Source: Pseudorhizobium endolithicum
GTDB lineage: Bacteria; Pseudomonadota; Alphaproteobacteria; Rhizobiales; Rhizobiaceae
DNA length: 64,000 nucleotides
Assembly: GCF_902153245.2 (NCBI RefSeq)
Contig: NZ_CABFWF030000015.1
Span: forward strand, 62,001 to 126,000
Reading direction: 5' to 3'
This document shows, piece by piece, positions 18,300 to 26,899 of this stretch (position 1 is its first letter; each line of letters begins with the position of its first letter). A program made the position numbers and the translations under genes. Under the pieces are notes generated by a model. The model was not told where the DNA came from. It was given only the letters and a program-made list of their open reading frames with translations, and searched no databases.

Positions 18300-18321
18300 G
18301 TGAATAGTGAATAAGTGAACA
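18300..18321 (+). repeat. Degenerate GTGAATA heptamer repeat
   Basis: Two exact GTGAATA copies (18300-18313) are followed, after one base, by GTGAACA. The heptamer matches GCGAGTA, the reverse complement of the nearby TACTCGC array, at 5 of 7 positions, so it looks like a short degenerate array in inverted orientation. It lies just after the yifB stop. Confidence 0.6.
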
Positions 18322-18382
18322 GTGTGATTAGCGGGTCTCGAAGAGCCGTTGCGGCTTGCCTGCAGGCCGAGAAACCGGTTCC

Positions 18383-18431
18383 TACTCGCTACTCGCTACT
18401 CGCTACTCGCTACTCGCTACTCGCTACTCGC
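18383..18431. repeat. Perfect tandem heptamer array (TACTCGC)7
   Basis: Seven uninterrupted copies of the 7-bp unit TACTCGC occupy 49 bp in the intergenic space between the convergent yifB and cysK genes, ending 5 bp before the cysK stop. Perfect identity suggests slippage-driven expansion, so copy number may vary between strains. Confidence 0.95.
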
Positions 18432-18436
18432 TATGT

Positions 18437-19405
18437 TCACCCTCCCAGTCCTTCGAAGAGCGCGGTGGAGAGATAGCGCTCGGCGAAGGAGGGAATGATG
18501 ACGACGATGGTCTTGCCGGCGTTCTCCTCGCGGCTGCCGACCTTGATCGCTGCAGCAAGCGCTGCGCCGGAGGAGATGCCCACCGGCACGCCCTCGAGCC
18601 GCGCGACGAGGCGGGCGGTCTCGAAGGCTTCGTCATTGGTGACCGTGACCACTTCGTCGTAGACGCTGGTATCGAGGATCGTGGGGGCGAAACCGGCGCC
18701 GATCCCCTGGATCTTGTGCGGTCCGGGATTGCCGCCGGAGAGAACCGGACTGTCCGTCGGCTCCACGGCGATAACCTTGATTTCCGGCTTGCGGCCCTTC
18801 AGCACCTGCCCTGCGCCCGTGATCGTGCCGCCGGTGCCTATCCCGGAGACGAGGATGTCGATGCTGCCGTTGGTATCGTTCCAGATTTCCTCCGCGGTGG
18901 TCTTGCGATGGATCTCCGGGTTGGCCGGGTTCTCGAACTGCTGCGGGATAATGGCGTCAGGGAGCGTGGAAGCCAGTTCCTCGGCCTTGGCGATGGCTCC
19001 TTTCATGCCTTTCGGGCCTTCCGTCAGCACCAGTTCGGCACCGAGGAGGGCGAGCATCTTGCGGCGCTCGATCGACATGGTTTCCGGCATGGTGAGGATC
19101 AGCTTGTAGCCCTTGGCGGCGGCGGCGAAGGCGAGCGCGATGCCGGTATTGCCCGATGTGGGTTCCACCAGGGTGGTCCTGCCGGGCGTGATCTTGCCCT
19201 GTGCTTCCAGGCTCTCGATCATCGCGACGCCGATGCGATCCTTCACCGAGGCGATCGGGTTGAAGAACTCGAGCTTGGCCAGCAGATTGGCCTTGACCCC
19301 ATTCTCCGCTGCCAGCTTGTCGAGGCGCACGATGGGCGTATCGCCGATCGTCTCGGTGATGGAGGAATAGATCCGGCCGCGGCCGGGCTTCTTGTTGTCT
19401 GTCAT
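18437..19405 (-). CDS. cysK: Cysteine synthase A
   Basis: A 322-residue PLP enzyme that makes cysteine from O-acetylserine and sulfide. The PLP lysine is in [11 protein letters not shown] (about residues 44-54), the substrate loop is [11 protein letters not shown], and the phosphate-binding glycine loop is [12 protein letters not shown]. The start [21 protein letters not shown] at 19405 is preceded by a GGGAGAG sequence. Length equals typical CysK. It is convergent with yifB across the heptamer array and divergently unrelated to dut, which lies upstream on the same strand. Confidence 0.97.
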   Translation of the reverse strand: MTDNKKPGRGRIYSSITETIGDTPIVRLDKLAAENGVKANLLAKLEFFNPIASVKDRIGVAMIESLEAQGKITPGRTTLVEPTSGNTGIALAFAAAAKGYKLILTMPETMSIERRKMLALLGAELVLTEGPKGMKGAIAKAEELASTLPDAIIPQQFENPANPEIHRKTTAEEIWNDTNGSIDILVSGIGTGGTITGAGQVLKGRKPEIKVIAVEPTDSPVLSGGNPGPHKIQGIGAGFAPTILDTSVYDEVVTVTNDEAFETARLVARLEGVPVGISSGAALAAAIKVGSREENAGKTIVVIIPSFAERYLSTALFEGLGG

Positions 19406-19536
19406 GGTGCTCTCCCTAGGATGGGGACAAGTTAGGGCCAGTTTCGCCGGAAGGCCAGCCAACAGCCGTTGCTAGTGGCCGCATGCGCGGAATTTTGTTC
19501 CATGGGCGCCCCCTGCCGGGGCAGCACGTTGCGCAA

Positions 19537-20001
19537 TCAGACGCCGGTCGATCCGAAGCCTCCGGCGCCCCGTATGGTTTTTCCTGCCTCGCCCACCTCA
19601 TGGACCTGCACCTGCGTCACGGGTGCCAGAACCATCTGGGCGACCCGCATTCCCCGCGTGATCGCGAAGTCATCCTCGCCCAGATTGACGAGCAGCACCT
19701 TTACCTCGCCGCGATAGTCGCTGTCGATGGTGCCCGGTGTATTGAGGCATGTGATGCCGTGCTTGAAGGCGAGGCCGGAGCGTGGGCGGATCTGTGCCTC
19801 GAAGCCTTCGGGAACTTCGAATACGAAACCGGTCGGCACCAGCCCCCGCTGCCCCGGCTTCAAGATCAGCGTCTCCTCCTCCGCGACGGCGGCCCGCAGA
19901 TCCATCCCGGCCGCCCCATAAGTCTCGTAGCTGGGCAGCGGAAGCTCCGCCCCGTGGGGCAGCCGTACAAGCTTGAGAACCGGGCCGATGACGTCGCGCA
20001 T
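19537..20001 (-). CDS. dut: dUTP diphosphatase
   Basis: A 154-residue trimeric dUTPase that converts dUTP to dUMP, limiting uracil in DNA. All five family motifs are visible: [41 protein letters not shown] and the C-terminal GAGGFGSTG loop. The start at 20001 has an AAAGGAG ribosome-binding site; in-frame upstream ATGs would add 15 residues without family similarity. It diverges from prfC. In many rhizobia dut sits beside coaBC; here coaBC is 5 kb away. Confidence 0.96.
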   Translation of the reverse strand: MRDVIGPVLKLVRLPHGAELPLPSYETYGAAGMDLRAAVAEEETLILKPGQRGLVPTGFVFEVPEGFEAQIRPRSGLAFKHGITCLNTPGTIDSDYRGEVKVLLVNLGEDDFAITRGMRVAQMVLAPVTQVQVHEVGEAGKTIRGAGGFGSTGV

Positions 20002-20028
20002 GGGAAGCTCCTTTGTTTCGGAGGTGAA

Positions 20029-20057
20029 TTGCATAAAGGCGGCCAAATCGCTAGATA
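20029..20057 (+). promoter_or_regulatory. Candidate sigma-70 promoter of prfC
   Basis: TTGCAT (20029-20034), 17-bp spacer, TAGATA (20052-20057). It would start transcription near 20064, 20 bp before the prfC ATG. Confidence 0.5.
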
Positions 20058-20084
20058 CGCGGCAACTGACAGGATTTACCGGAT

Positions 20085-21668
20085 ATGGCTGAAACTCTCG
20101 CCGAGGCGGTCTCCCGCCGCCGCACCTTTGCGATCATCGCTCACCCGGACGCGGGCAAGACCACGCTCACGGAAAAGCTCCTTCTGTTCGGCGGCGCGAT
20201 CCAGCTTGCCGGCGAAGTGAAGGCGAAGAAGGACCGCATCCAGACCCGCTCGGACTGGATGAAGATCGAGCGTGAACGCGGCATCTCGGTCGTTACCTCG
20301 GTGATGACGTTCGAATACGAAGGCAATGTCTTCAACATTCTCGATACCCCCGGCCACGAGGATTTCGCGGACGACACCTACCGGACGCTGACCGCAGTGG
20401 ATGCAGCCGTCATGGTCATCGACGCAGCAAAGGGCATCGAGCCGCGTACGCTGAAGCTCTTCGAAGTCTGCCGCATGCGCGACATTCCCATCATCACCTT
20501 CGTCAACAAGATGGACCGCGAAAGCCGCGATCCTTTCGAGATATTGGACGAGGTCGAGGAGAAGCTGGCTCTCGATACGGCTCCGGTGACCTGGCCCGTG
20601 GGGCGCTCGAAGACCTTCTGCGGCTCCTACAATCTCGCCAACAACACTTTCCGGGGCTCCGATACCCAGGTGGAGCCGCTACCGGTGAACGGCCCGCAGA
20701 GCATCGCCGATCGTCTTCCTGAAAACGAGCGCGCCGCCTTCGTTGAGGAGACGGAGCTCGCGAGGGAGGCGTGCCGCCCCTTCGACCGGCAGTCCTTCCT
20801 GGAAGGTCACATGACGCCGGTCTTCTTCGGCTCCGCGCTTCGGAATTTCGGCGTGCGCGACCTCATCAACGCGCTTGGCGCCTATGCGCCGCCGCCCCGC
20901 GACCAGGTTGCGGACGTGCGGACGGTCCATGCCGATGAGGACAAAATGACCGCCTTCGTCTTCAAGATCCAGGCCAACATGGATCCCAACCATCGCGACC
21001 GCATCGCCTTCGCGCGCATCTGTTCCGGCAAGCTGGAGCGCGGCATGAAGGCACGGCTTGCGCGCACGGGCAAGCAGCTCGGCCTGACCGCGCCGCAGTT
21101 TTTCTTCGCTTCGCAGCGCCAACTGGCGGATACGGCCTATGCAGGCGATGTGGTGGGCATCCCCAACCACGGCACTCTGCGCATCGGCGATACGCTGACC
21201 GAGGGCGAGGCGCTGGTCTTCCAGGGCGTGCCGAATTTCTCACCGGAAATCCTGCGCCGCGTTCGGCTGGAGGATGCCATGAAGGCCAAGAAGCTGAAGG
21301 AAGCGCTGCAGCAGATGGCGGAGGAGGGCGTCGTCCAGCTCTTCCAGCCGGAGGACGGCTCGCCGGCCATCGTCGGCGTGGTAGGCGCGCTGCAGCTCGA
21401 CGTGCTGAAGGAGCGCCTTTCTACCGAATATGGCCTGCCGGTCTCGTTCGAGATGGCGCGGTTCTCGGTCTGCCGCTGGATTTCGGCGGATCAGCCCGCG
21501 GAACTGGAGAAGTTCATCAGCCAGCGCCGCGGCGATATCTGCCGCGACCTCGACGGCGATCCCGTCTTCATGGCCCAGGATGCGTTCTCGCTCCGATACG
21601 AGGCGGAGCGCTATCCGGCGATCAGGATGGCCGCGATCAAGGAGTATCACGTCGCCAAGGCGGCGTGA
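20085..21668 (+). CDS. prfC: Peptide chain release factor 3
   Basis: A 527-residue translational GTPase that recycles RF1/RF2 after termination. The G1 loop [15 protein letters not shown] is at about residues 19-33, G3 DTPGHEDF at about 88-95, and NKMD (G4) follows. The RF3 marker [13 protein letters not shown] and the C-terminal domain ending KEYHVAKAA fit the family, as does the length (E. coli 529). It is monocistronic and convergent with otsA. Confidence 0.97.
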   Translation: MAETLAEAVSRRRTFAIIAHPDAGKTTLTEKLLLFGGAIQLAGEVKAKKDRIQTRSDWMKIERERGISVVTSVMTFEYEGNVFNILDTPGHEDFADDTYRTLTAVDAAVMVIDAAKGIEPRTLKLFEVCRMRDIPIITFVNKMDRESRDPFEILDEVEEKLALDTAPVTWPVGRSKTFCGSYNLANNTFRGSDTQVEPLPVNGPQSIADRLPENERAAFVEETELAREACRPFDRQSFLEGHMTPVFFGSALRNFGVRDLINALGAYAPPPRDQVADVRTVHADEDKMTAFVFKIQANMDPNHRDRIAFARICSGKLERGMKARLARTGKQLGLTAPQFFFASQRQLADTAYAGDVVGIPNHGTLRIGDTLTEGEALVFQGVPNFSPEILRRVRLEDAMKAKKLKEALQQMAEEGVVQLFQPEDGSPAIVGVVGALQLDVLKERLSTEYGLPVSFEMARFSVCRWISADQPAELEKFISQRRGDICRDLDGDPVFMAQDAFSLRYEAERYPAIRMAAIKEYHVAKAA

Positions 21669-21726
21669 GCCTGGACCTGAGGCTGCCTTGACGACAACAG
21701 GCCTGGACGTCTCCTTTCGAACGCGC

Positions 21727-23100
21727 CTAGCCCTGCAGGTCTTTCAGGAAGTCGTCGCACCAACGCATGACATCCCGCTCGAGCAGGTGGTCCATCATTC
21801 CCCGCCAGCGTTCCTGCCGCTCTTCCAGCGACATGCTGAGCCCGCGGGCGATCGCGTTCGCGGTCCCCTCGATGTCGTAGGGGTTGACCAGCAGCGCACC
21901 CCGCAATTCGCGCGCGGCACCGGCGAAGCGTGACAGAACCAGAACGCCTGGATCGTCCGGATCCTGTGCCGCGACATATTCCTTGGCGACCAGGTTCATG
22001 CCGTCGCGCAAGGGCGTGACAAGCCCGATCGCCGCAAGCCGGTACAACCCCGCCAGTACCGGGCGGCCGATGGATCGGTTGATATAGCGGATCGGTACCC
22101 AGTCGACCGTGCCGATGGCGCCGTTCACGCGCCCCGCCTGTTCAGCGACCGTCCGCTGCATCGCCTCGTATTCCGGCACTTCCGACCGGGATTTCGGCGT
22201 GATCTGCAGATAGGTGACCTTGTTGTGGTAGCCGGGATTGGCCTTGACGAAGTGTTCGAACGCGTCGATCCGCTGGGTGATGCCCTTGGAATAGTCCAGC
22301 CGGTCGACGCCGATGATCAGGTCGCGCCCCTCGATGCTCTGCCGGGCCTTGCGCACCATGATGTTGGTAGCCGCCTTCCGCGCGAAGTCCGCGAAGGCGG
22401 CGGTCTCTATGCCGATCCCGTAGTGCCCGCCCTTGAAGGTCCTGCCATAAGAGGTGAACCGGCCCTCGCCGAGGGCTTCGCCGATACCCTCGCGAACGAG
22501 ACCGCCGGCGAAGTTCGAGAGGTCGTGATCCGTCTGGAAACCAACGAGGTCGTAGTGCGACAGTCCGCGCATGATCTCCTCGTGTACCGGCATGGCGAAC
22601 AGCACGTCGGCCGGTGGCCAGGGGATGTGCAGGAAAAAGCCGATCTTGTTCTTGAAGCCCATCTGCCTCAGTTCTGCCGCGAGCGGGATCAAGTGGTAGT
22701 CATGCACCCAGATGACGTCGTCGTCCTTGAGCAGCGGTGCCAGCCGATGGGCGAAGAAGCGGTTCACCCGGAAGTAGCCGGCCATCTCCTTGCGGCCGTA
22801 TTCGGCAAGATCCAGCCGGTAGTGGCAGATCGGCCAGAGCACCCGATTGGCAAAGCCTTCGTAGTATTCCTCGACATCCGTCTTGGTCAGGTCCGTCAGG
22901 GCATAGGTGATGTTGCCGTGCTGCTGTTGCGCCAGCGGTTCCGGCTCCTTTGTGCCGCTCGACTTTCCGGACCACCCCATCCAGATCCCGCCGCGCTCCT
23001 GCAGCGCCGCCTGCAGGGCAACGGCCAGCCCGCCGGCCGGGGCCGCGCCCCCTTTCGCCGGAAGCGTGACCCGGTTTGAAACGACCACAAGGCGGCTCAA
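21727..23100 (-). CDS. otsA: Alpha,alpha-trehalose-phosphate synthase (UDP-forming)
   Basis: A 457-residue GT20 glycosyltransferase that makes trehalose-6-phosphate from UDP-glucose and glucose-6-phosphate. The start motif LVVVSNRV and the GGLAVAL loop are near residues 3-28. VIWVHDYHLIPLAAELR, FFLHIPWPP, VDRLDYSKGI and TPLRDGMNLVAKEYVA are the standard donor and acceptor site stretches. Its ATG overlaps the otsB stop by 4 bp, so otsB and otsA form a coupled otsBA unit. Trehalose in rhizobia protects against osmotic and desiccation stress. Confidence 0.97.
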   Translation of the reverse strand: MSRLVVVSNRVTLPAKGGAAPAGGLAVALQAALQERGGIWMGWSGKSSGTKEPEPLAQQQHGNITYALTDLTKTDVEEYYEGFANRVLWPICHYRLDLAEYGRKEMAGYFRVNRFFAHRLAPLLKDDDVIWVHDYHLIPLAAELRQMGFKNKIGFFLHIPWPPADVLFAMPVHEEIMRGLSHYDLVGFQTDHDLSNFAGGLVREGIGEALGEGRFTSYGRTFKGGHYGIGIETAAFADFARKAATNIMVRKARQSIEGRDLIIGVDRLDYSKGITQRIDAFEHFVKANPGYHNKVTYLQITPKSRSEVPEYEAMQRTVAEQAGRVNGAIGTVDWVPIRYINRSIGRPVLAGLYRLAAIGLVTPLRDGMNLVAKEYVAAQDPDDPGVLVLSRFAGAARELRGALLVNPYDIEGTANAIARGLSMSLEERQERWRGMMDHLLERDVMRWCDDFLKDLQG

Positions 23101-23939
23101 GCGATTATTCCTTTCTGCGATGATGCTGCCGGCCCCTCACCCCCGCCGGCGATCCGGGCCAGCGCCTGCCGCAGGTGTTCCGGCGAGGGGAAGATCTCGG
23201 CAGCTTCGGTGTCTCCGGGTTCCGCGGCGATCCGGATGGAGTGCCCGCCCAGCATGTTGACGGTGCGGAACATCGCCTCGTCGGTCACGTCGTCGCCGAT
23301 GGCGATCGGGCGCCGCCCCTTGAACGGCGCTTCTTCGAGATAGTCCTGGACCGCGCTTCCCTTGCTGGCCCTGGCCGGACGAATCTCGAACACCATTTTT
23401 CCCCGCTGCAGCGTGAAGTCAGGCCCGGCCTGCAGAAGGTAGAATTCCATCGCCTTCTCGACCTCGCCCTGCCATTCGGGAGCTTGGCGGTAATGCGCGG
23501 CCACGGCGGCTCCCTTGTCCTCGATCAGCACGCCCGGCCACTGCCCGGCGGCCGCCGTGAGCGCGTCCTTCACCTCCTCGAAGGCGGCCGTGGCCACGAC
23601 CCTGCCGACCGTCCCGTCCGACATCCGCCGTTCCGCCCCGTGCAAGCCGGCGACCGGGAAGGAAAAAGGCTCAAACAGCTTGTCCGCATAGGGCAGCGAG
23701 CGCCCGGTCACGAGCGCGAGGGCGCCGCCGAGATGGTCGGAAACCTCCTGGAGCCGGCGGGGAAGGTCCGCGGGCACGATAATCGCGTCCGGAGAGGGGG
23801 CGATGTCGATCAAGGTCCCGTCGATGTCGAGGAAGAGCGCCCATGCCTCGGGTTCGCTGATGAGCATGTCCACGAACCGGTCGGTGGAGCGAAGCGGGGC
23901 CTGGGCATTCCCTGACGGCGTAGGATCGGAATATGGCAT
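23097..23939 (-). CDS. otsB: Trehalose-6-phosphate phosphatase
   Basis: A 280-residue HAD-superfamily phosphatase. The nucleophile motif LFLDIDGTLIDIAP is at about residues 35-48, VTGRSLPYADKL is motif II, and IGDDVTDEAMF is motif IV for Mg binding; ASKGSAVQDYL carries the motif III Lys. The start MPYSDPTPSGNAQ at 23939 is chosen over an upstream ATG at 23999 because the extra residues are unlike the family. Upstream of otsA with an ATGA overlap. Confidence 0.95.
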   Translation of the reverse strand: MPYSDPTPSGNAQAPLRSTDRFVDMLISEPEAWALFLDIDGTLIDIAPSPDAIIVPADLPRRLQEVSDHLGGALALVTGRSLPYADKLFEPFSFPVAGLHGAERRMSDGTVGRVVATAAFEEVKDALTAAAGQWPGVLIEDKGAAVAAHYRQAPEWQGEVEKAMEFYLLQAGPDFTLQRGKMVFEIRPARASKGSAVQDYLEEAPFKGRRPIAIGDDVTDEAMFRTVNMLGGHSIRIAAEPGDTEAAEIFPSPEHLRQALARIAGGGEGPAASSQKGIIA

Positions 23940-24045
23940 GGCCGGATATTTAGCCCGCGGCGCTGATGTGGCAAGGCCGGCACAACCTTGCTCCGCCATG
24001 ACGGCAGCGGGACCAGGTCATAAATCCGCCATGCTGGCCGGCGGA

Positions 24046-24062
24046 TTTACCGCACGTTAACC
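24046..24062 (+). promoter_or_regulatory. CtrA-like motif upstream of the glutamine amidotransferase gene
   Basis: TTTA-CCGCACG-TTAACC is one mismatch from TTAA-N7-TTAAC, the alphaproteobacterial CtrA full site. It lies about 65 bp before the amidotransferase ATG, between divergent genes. Motif seen by eye and weakly specific. Confidence 0.35.
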
Positions 24063-24127
24063 ATGGCTGGCGGAATCTTTCGTGCATGATAGCGTAGCCG
24101 TTCCGCCGAATCCGATGTCGAGGAAAC

Positions 24128-24922
24128 ATGTGCCGCTGGGCAGCCTATCGCGGTGATCCGATCTATCTGGAAGAGTTGGTCTCTTCTCCCGCCCACTCGC
24201 TGATCGAGCAGTCCCACTGCGCGACCCGGGCAAAGACGGCAACAAACGGGGACGGGTTCGGCATCGCCTGGTACGCGGACCGGCCGGAGCCCGGAAGATA
24301 TCGCGACATCCTGCCGGCGTGGTCGGACTGCAACCTGCGCAGCATCGCCCGGCAGATACGCTCCCCGCTCTTCCTGGCGCATGTGCGTGCGGCGACGCAC
24401 GGAGCAACCCGTCGCGATAACTGTCACCCCTTCGTGCATGGTCGCTGGTCGTTCATGCACAATGGCCAGATTTCGGGTTTCGAGCACATCCGGCGGCGGA
24501 TGGAGGCGCTACTCTCCGATGAACTGTTCCACGCCCGTACCGGCACGACGGACTCCGAGCTCCTTTTCCTGCTGGCGCTGGAATTCGGCCTCGATATATC
24601 GCCCCGTACCGCCATCGCCCGTGCGATCGAAACGGCCGAGGCCTTGTCCAGGGAGACCGGTGGAGAAGTCCTGGTGCGGTTCACGGCCGCCTTTTCGAAC
24701 GGAGAAGCACTCTACGCTGTGCGATATGCCACGGATGACAAGCCACCGACACTCTATGCCGCGCCCTTGGGGAACGAGAGAAGCTACTGTCTGGTATCCG
24801 AACCTCTCAACGATGAAGCCGACCGCTGGGCGGAAATCCCCAATGGGGCGATGATCGTCATCAGCGACCGGGGAATGGCCACAGAACGGTTCCTGCCGCA
24901 GGCGAGCGCCTGCGCCGCCTAG
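24128..24922 (+). CDS. Class II glutamine amidotransferase (EgtC/YafJ-like)
   Basis: A 264-residue Ntn-hydrolase. After removal of the initiator Met, Cys2 becomes the nucleophile (MCRWAAYRGDPIYLEELV). Other family elements are NGDGFGIAWYA, LAHVRAATHGA and NCHPFVHGRWSFMHNGQI. It hydrolyses a gamma-glutamyl amide; YafJ-type proteins lack a fused synthetase domain and the physiological substrate is unknown. There are no ergothioneine genes nearby, so EgtC function is not supported. Its stop overlaps the coaBC stop on the opposite strand by 2 bp. Confidence 0.93.
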   Translation: MCRWAAYRGDPIYLEELVSSPAHSLIEQSHCATRAKTATNGDGFGIAWYADRPEPGRYRDILPAWSDCNLRSIARQIRSPLFLAHVRAATHGATRRDNCHPFVHGRWSFMHNGQISGFEHIRRRMEALLSDELFHARTGTTDSELLFLLALEFGLDISPRTAIARAIETAEALSRETGGEVLVRFTAAFSNGEALYAVRYATDDKPPTLYAAPLGNERSYCLVSEPLNDEADRWAEIPNGAMIVISDRGMATERFLPQASACAA

Positions 24923-26130
24923 AGACCGGCAAGACGCTCCGCGACGAGAGCCCCCAGCCGGTCGGCCACTTCATCCTTGGTGAGGTCCGGCCAGTCCTCG
25001 ACGCCCTGCCGGGAGATGATCTTCACGCGATTGCGCGTTCCGCCCATGATGCCGGTCTGCGGAGATACGTCGTTGGCCACGATGAGGTCGGCGCCCTTGC
25101 GCTCAAGCTTGCGGAGCCCGTTCTGCTCCACATCCTGCGTCTCGGCGGCAAAGCCCACCACGAGCCGGGGGCGGCTCCCGTGGTGCCCCACGTCGCTCAG
25201 GATGTCGGGATTCTCGGCGAGGAGGAGCGGAGGTGGCGCTTCGCCGGCCTGCTTCTTGATCTTCTGGTCCGAGGAAGATGCGACGCGCCAGTCCGCGACG
25301 GCGGCAACCATGACGGCTATATCCACCGGCAGCCGGGAGATCACCGCGTCCCGCATCTCTTCCGCACGCTCGACGTGAACGACTTTCACGCCGGCGGGAT
25401 CCGGGATCGTAACGGGACCCGAGACGAGCGTGACATCCGCACCCAGTCGTGCAAGGGCGGCCGCAATGGCATGCCCCTGGCGCCCGGAGGAGCGATTGGC
25501 GATGTAGCGGACCGGGTCGATCGGTTCATGGGTGGGGCCGGAGGTGACTATGGCCGTTCTGCCTTGGAGCGACTGTGCTTCCGGTCGGAGCAGGCGACCC
25601 GCCGCCTCGGCGATCTCCAGCGGTTCCGCCATGCGCCCGACGCCTGCCTCGCCGCTCTCGGCCATCTCTCCCGTGGCCGGGCCGACGAGCAGGATCCCGT
25701 CGGCCCGCAAGGCCGCGATATTGCGCACCGTCGCGGGTGCCGACCACATCCTGGGGTTCATTGCAGGGGCGACAAGGACGGGCCTGTCGGTAGCGAGCAG
25801 GATCGTGCTCGCCAAGTCGTTTGCGAGACCATGCGCCATCTTCGCCAGGAGGTCGGCACTGGCGGGTGCGACGACGACCAGATCGCATTCGCGCGCCAGG
25901 CGGATATGTCCGACGTCCTGCTCGTCCTCACGGGAAAACAGGTCGGTATAGACGTGCGAGGCGGAAAGGGCGCCGACTGCGAGCGGCGTCACGAACTCCT
26001 GGGCTGCCGCCGTCATGACCGGACGGACGGAAGCGCCGCGCTCCCGCAGGCGCCGGATCAGGTCCAGGCTCTTGTAGGCGGCGATGCCGCCCGAGATGAT
26101 GAGAAGGATGCGCTTGCCGGTGAGTTCCAT
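24919..26130 (-). CDS. coaBC: Bifunctional phosphopantothenoylcysteine decarboxylase / phosphopantothenate-cysteine ligase
   Basis: A 403-residue fusion catalysing two steps of coenzyme A synthesis. The N-terminal flavoprotein CoaC (about 1-180) shows ILLIISGGIAAYKSLDLIR, VVAPASADLLAKMAHG and the PAMNPRMW motif. The C-terminal CoaB (about 185-403) shows TSGPTHEPIDPVRYIANRSS and GRQGHAIA, plus VGFAAETQD. The start MELTGKRILL at 26130 gives the family N-terminus. Convergent with the amidotransferase gene, divergent from the EcfG-controlled small gene. Confidence 0.97.
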   Translation of the reverse strand: MELTGKRILLIISGGIAAYKSLDLIRRLRERGASVRPVMTAAAQEFVTPLAVGALSASHVYTDLFSREDEQDVGHIRLARECDLVVVAPASADLLAKMAHGLANDLASTILLATDRPVLVAPAMNPRMWSAPATVRNIAALRADGILLVGPATGEMAESGEAGVGRMAEPLEIAEAAGRLLRPEAQSLQGRTAIVTSGPTHEPIDPVRYIANRSSGRQGHAIAAALARLGADVTLVSGPVTIPDPAGVKVVHVERAEEMRDAVISRLPVDIAVMVAAVADWRVASSSDQKIKKQAGEAPPPLLLAENPDILSDVGHHGSRPRLVVGFAAETQDVEQNGLRKLERKGADLIVANDVSPQTGIMGGTRNRVKIISRQGVEDWPDLTKDEVADRLGALVAERLAGL

Positions 26131-26206
26131 GAAGGGGCCTGCCGTGAGATCGAAGCGGAAGCTAAGCCTTTGGTTCGGGACTTGCAATGAGGGGAGGGTC
26201 CTGGGC

Positions 26207-26231
26207 GGAACCGACGGCCCGCCCTCGCGTT
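26207..26231 (+). promoter_or_regulatory. EcfG-type general stress promoter
   Basis: GGAAC (26207-26211), 16-bp spacer, CGTT (26228-26231) is a perfect match to the alphaproteobacterial EcfG (sigma-EcfG/RpoE2) consensus. The predicted transcript would begin near 26238, with AAGGAGA and the ATG at 26253 immediately downstream. Confidence 0.65.
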
Positions 26232-26252
26232 TTTGGGCCGAAGGAGAATGTC

Positions 26253-26630
26253 ATGGCAAAGAAGAATGCCATTCCCAAGAAGGTCGCGGGTTTCAAGGTG
26301 CCCCGGACGATCCGCAAATCGAAGCCCCTGAAGGCGCTGCTGGGGAGCAAGACCGGCCGGGACATTCTCGGCAAGGCGCTGATGGCCGGAGCCGCCGCCG
26401 CTGCCGCCGTTCTGGCCGAGGAGCGGGAGGAGGTCGCCGCAGCGGGCAGGAAAGGTGCGCGCAAAGGGGCGCGTGCCATGGGCATCGCGGGGGATGCCAT
26501 CCAGAGCGCGGCGCACGCGGCCATGACCGTGGTGACGGATTCTGCTCGCTCTTTCATGCCGGAGAACAAGGAGCGGCACGAGGAGGAAGAGGGCGACGAG
26601 CGCCCTTTCGGGAGCGCCGCCCGGCACTGA
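26253..26630 (+). CDS. Small Ala/Lys-rich protein under an EcfG-type promoter, unknown function
   Basis: A predicted 125-residue protein starting MAKKNAIPKKVAGFKVPR. It has a strongly basic N-terminus (residues 1-40), an Ala-rich hydrophobic segment (about 43-56, AGAAAAAAVLAEE), a second basic/Ala region and an acidic tail (RHEEEEGDE). No enzymatic motif or known family recognised. The ATG has a good AAGGAGA ribosome-binding site and lies 22 bp after a perfect EcfG -10 element, so expression in the general stress response is inferred. An in-frame ATG at 26187 is upstream of that promoter and is rejected. Confidence 0.75.
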   Translation: MAKKNAIPKKVAGFKVPRTIRKSKPLKALLGSKTGRDILGKALMAGAAAAAAVLAEEREEVAAAGRKGARKGARAMGIAGDAIQSAAHAAMTVVTDSARSFMPENKERHEEEEGDERPFGSAARH

Positions 26631-26692
26631 ACCCGAAGAACAGGAAGGATAGGGTCCGGCGGAGCGGCAAGAGGAATCCAGTCGAACGGCTG

Positions 26693-26890
26693 ATGGCCAG
26701 GCGGATGGGAAAGACAACTGCCGGGCGTATAGGCACTGCAGCTCTGCTCGGTGCACTGGGCCGGCTCGTACGAAAACATCCCGGCATCGCGCTGGAAGTG
26801 GCTGGCGCCGGGTTGAAGCATGCCGGCAAGGCGGGCGTTGCCGAGGTGCGGGATCTTCTGGGGGCGGAGAAGGAGACCTCTTCTTCCTGA
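26693..26890 (+). CDS. Small Ala/Gly-rich hypothetical protein
   Basis: A predicted 65-residue protein reading MARRMGKTTAGRIGTAALLG, then a basic amphipathic stretch (GRLVRKHPG) and AGLKHAGKAGVAEVRDLLG. Start is uncertain (ATG at 26693 or 26705; no strong ribosome-binding site), and the frame is open upstream into the preceding gene. It follows that gene by 62 bp on the same strand and shares its Ala/Lys composition, so the two may be one stress-induced unit. No family recognised. Confidence 0.5.
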   Translation: MARRMGKTTAGRIGTAALLGALGRLVRKHPGIALEVAGAGLKHAGKAGVAEVRDLLGAEKETSSS

Positions 26891-26899
26891 CGGAGCCGG

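Noticed and set aside
18383..18431. CRISPR array
   Set aside because: The TACTCGC copies are contiguous 7-bp units without spacers, and there are no cas genes. It is a simple tandem repeat.
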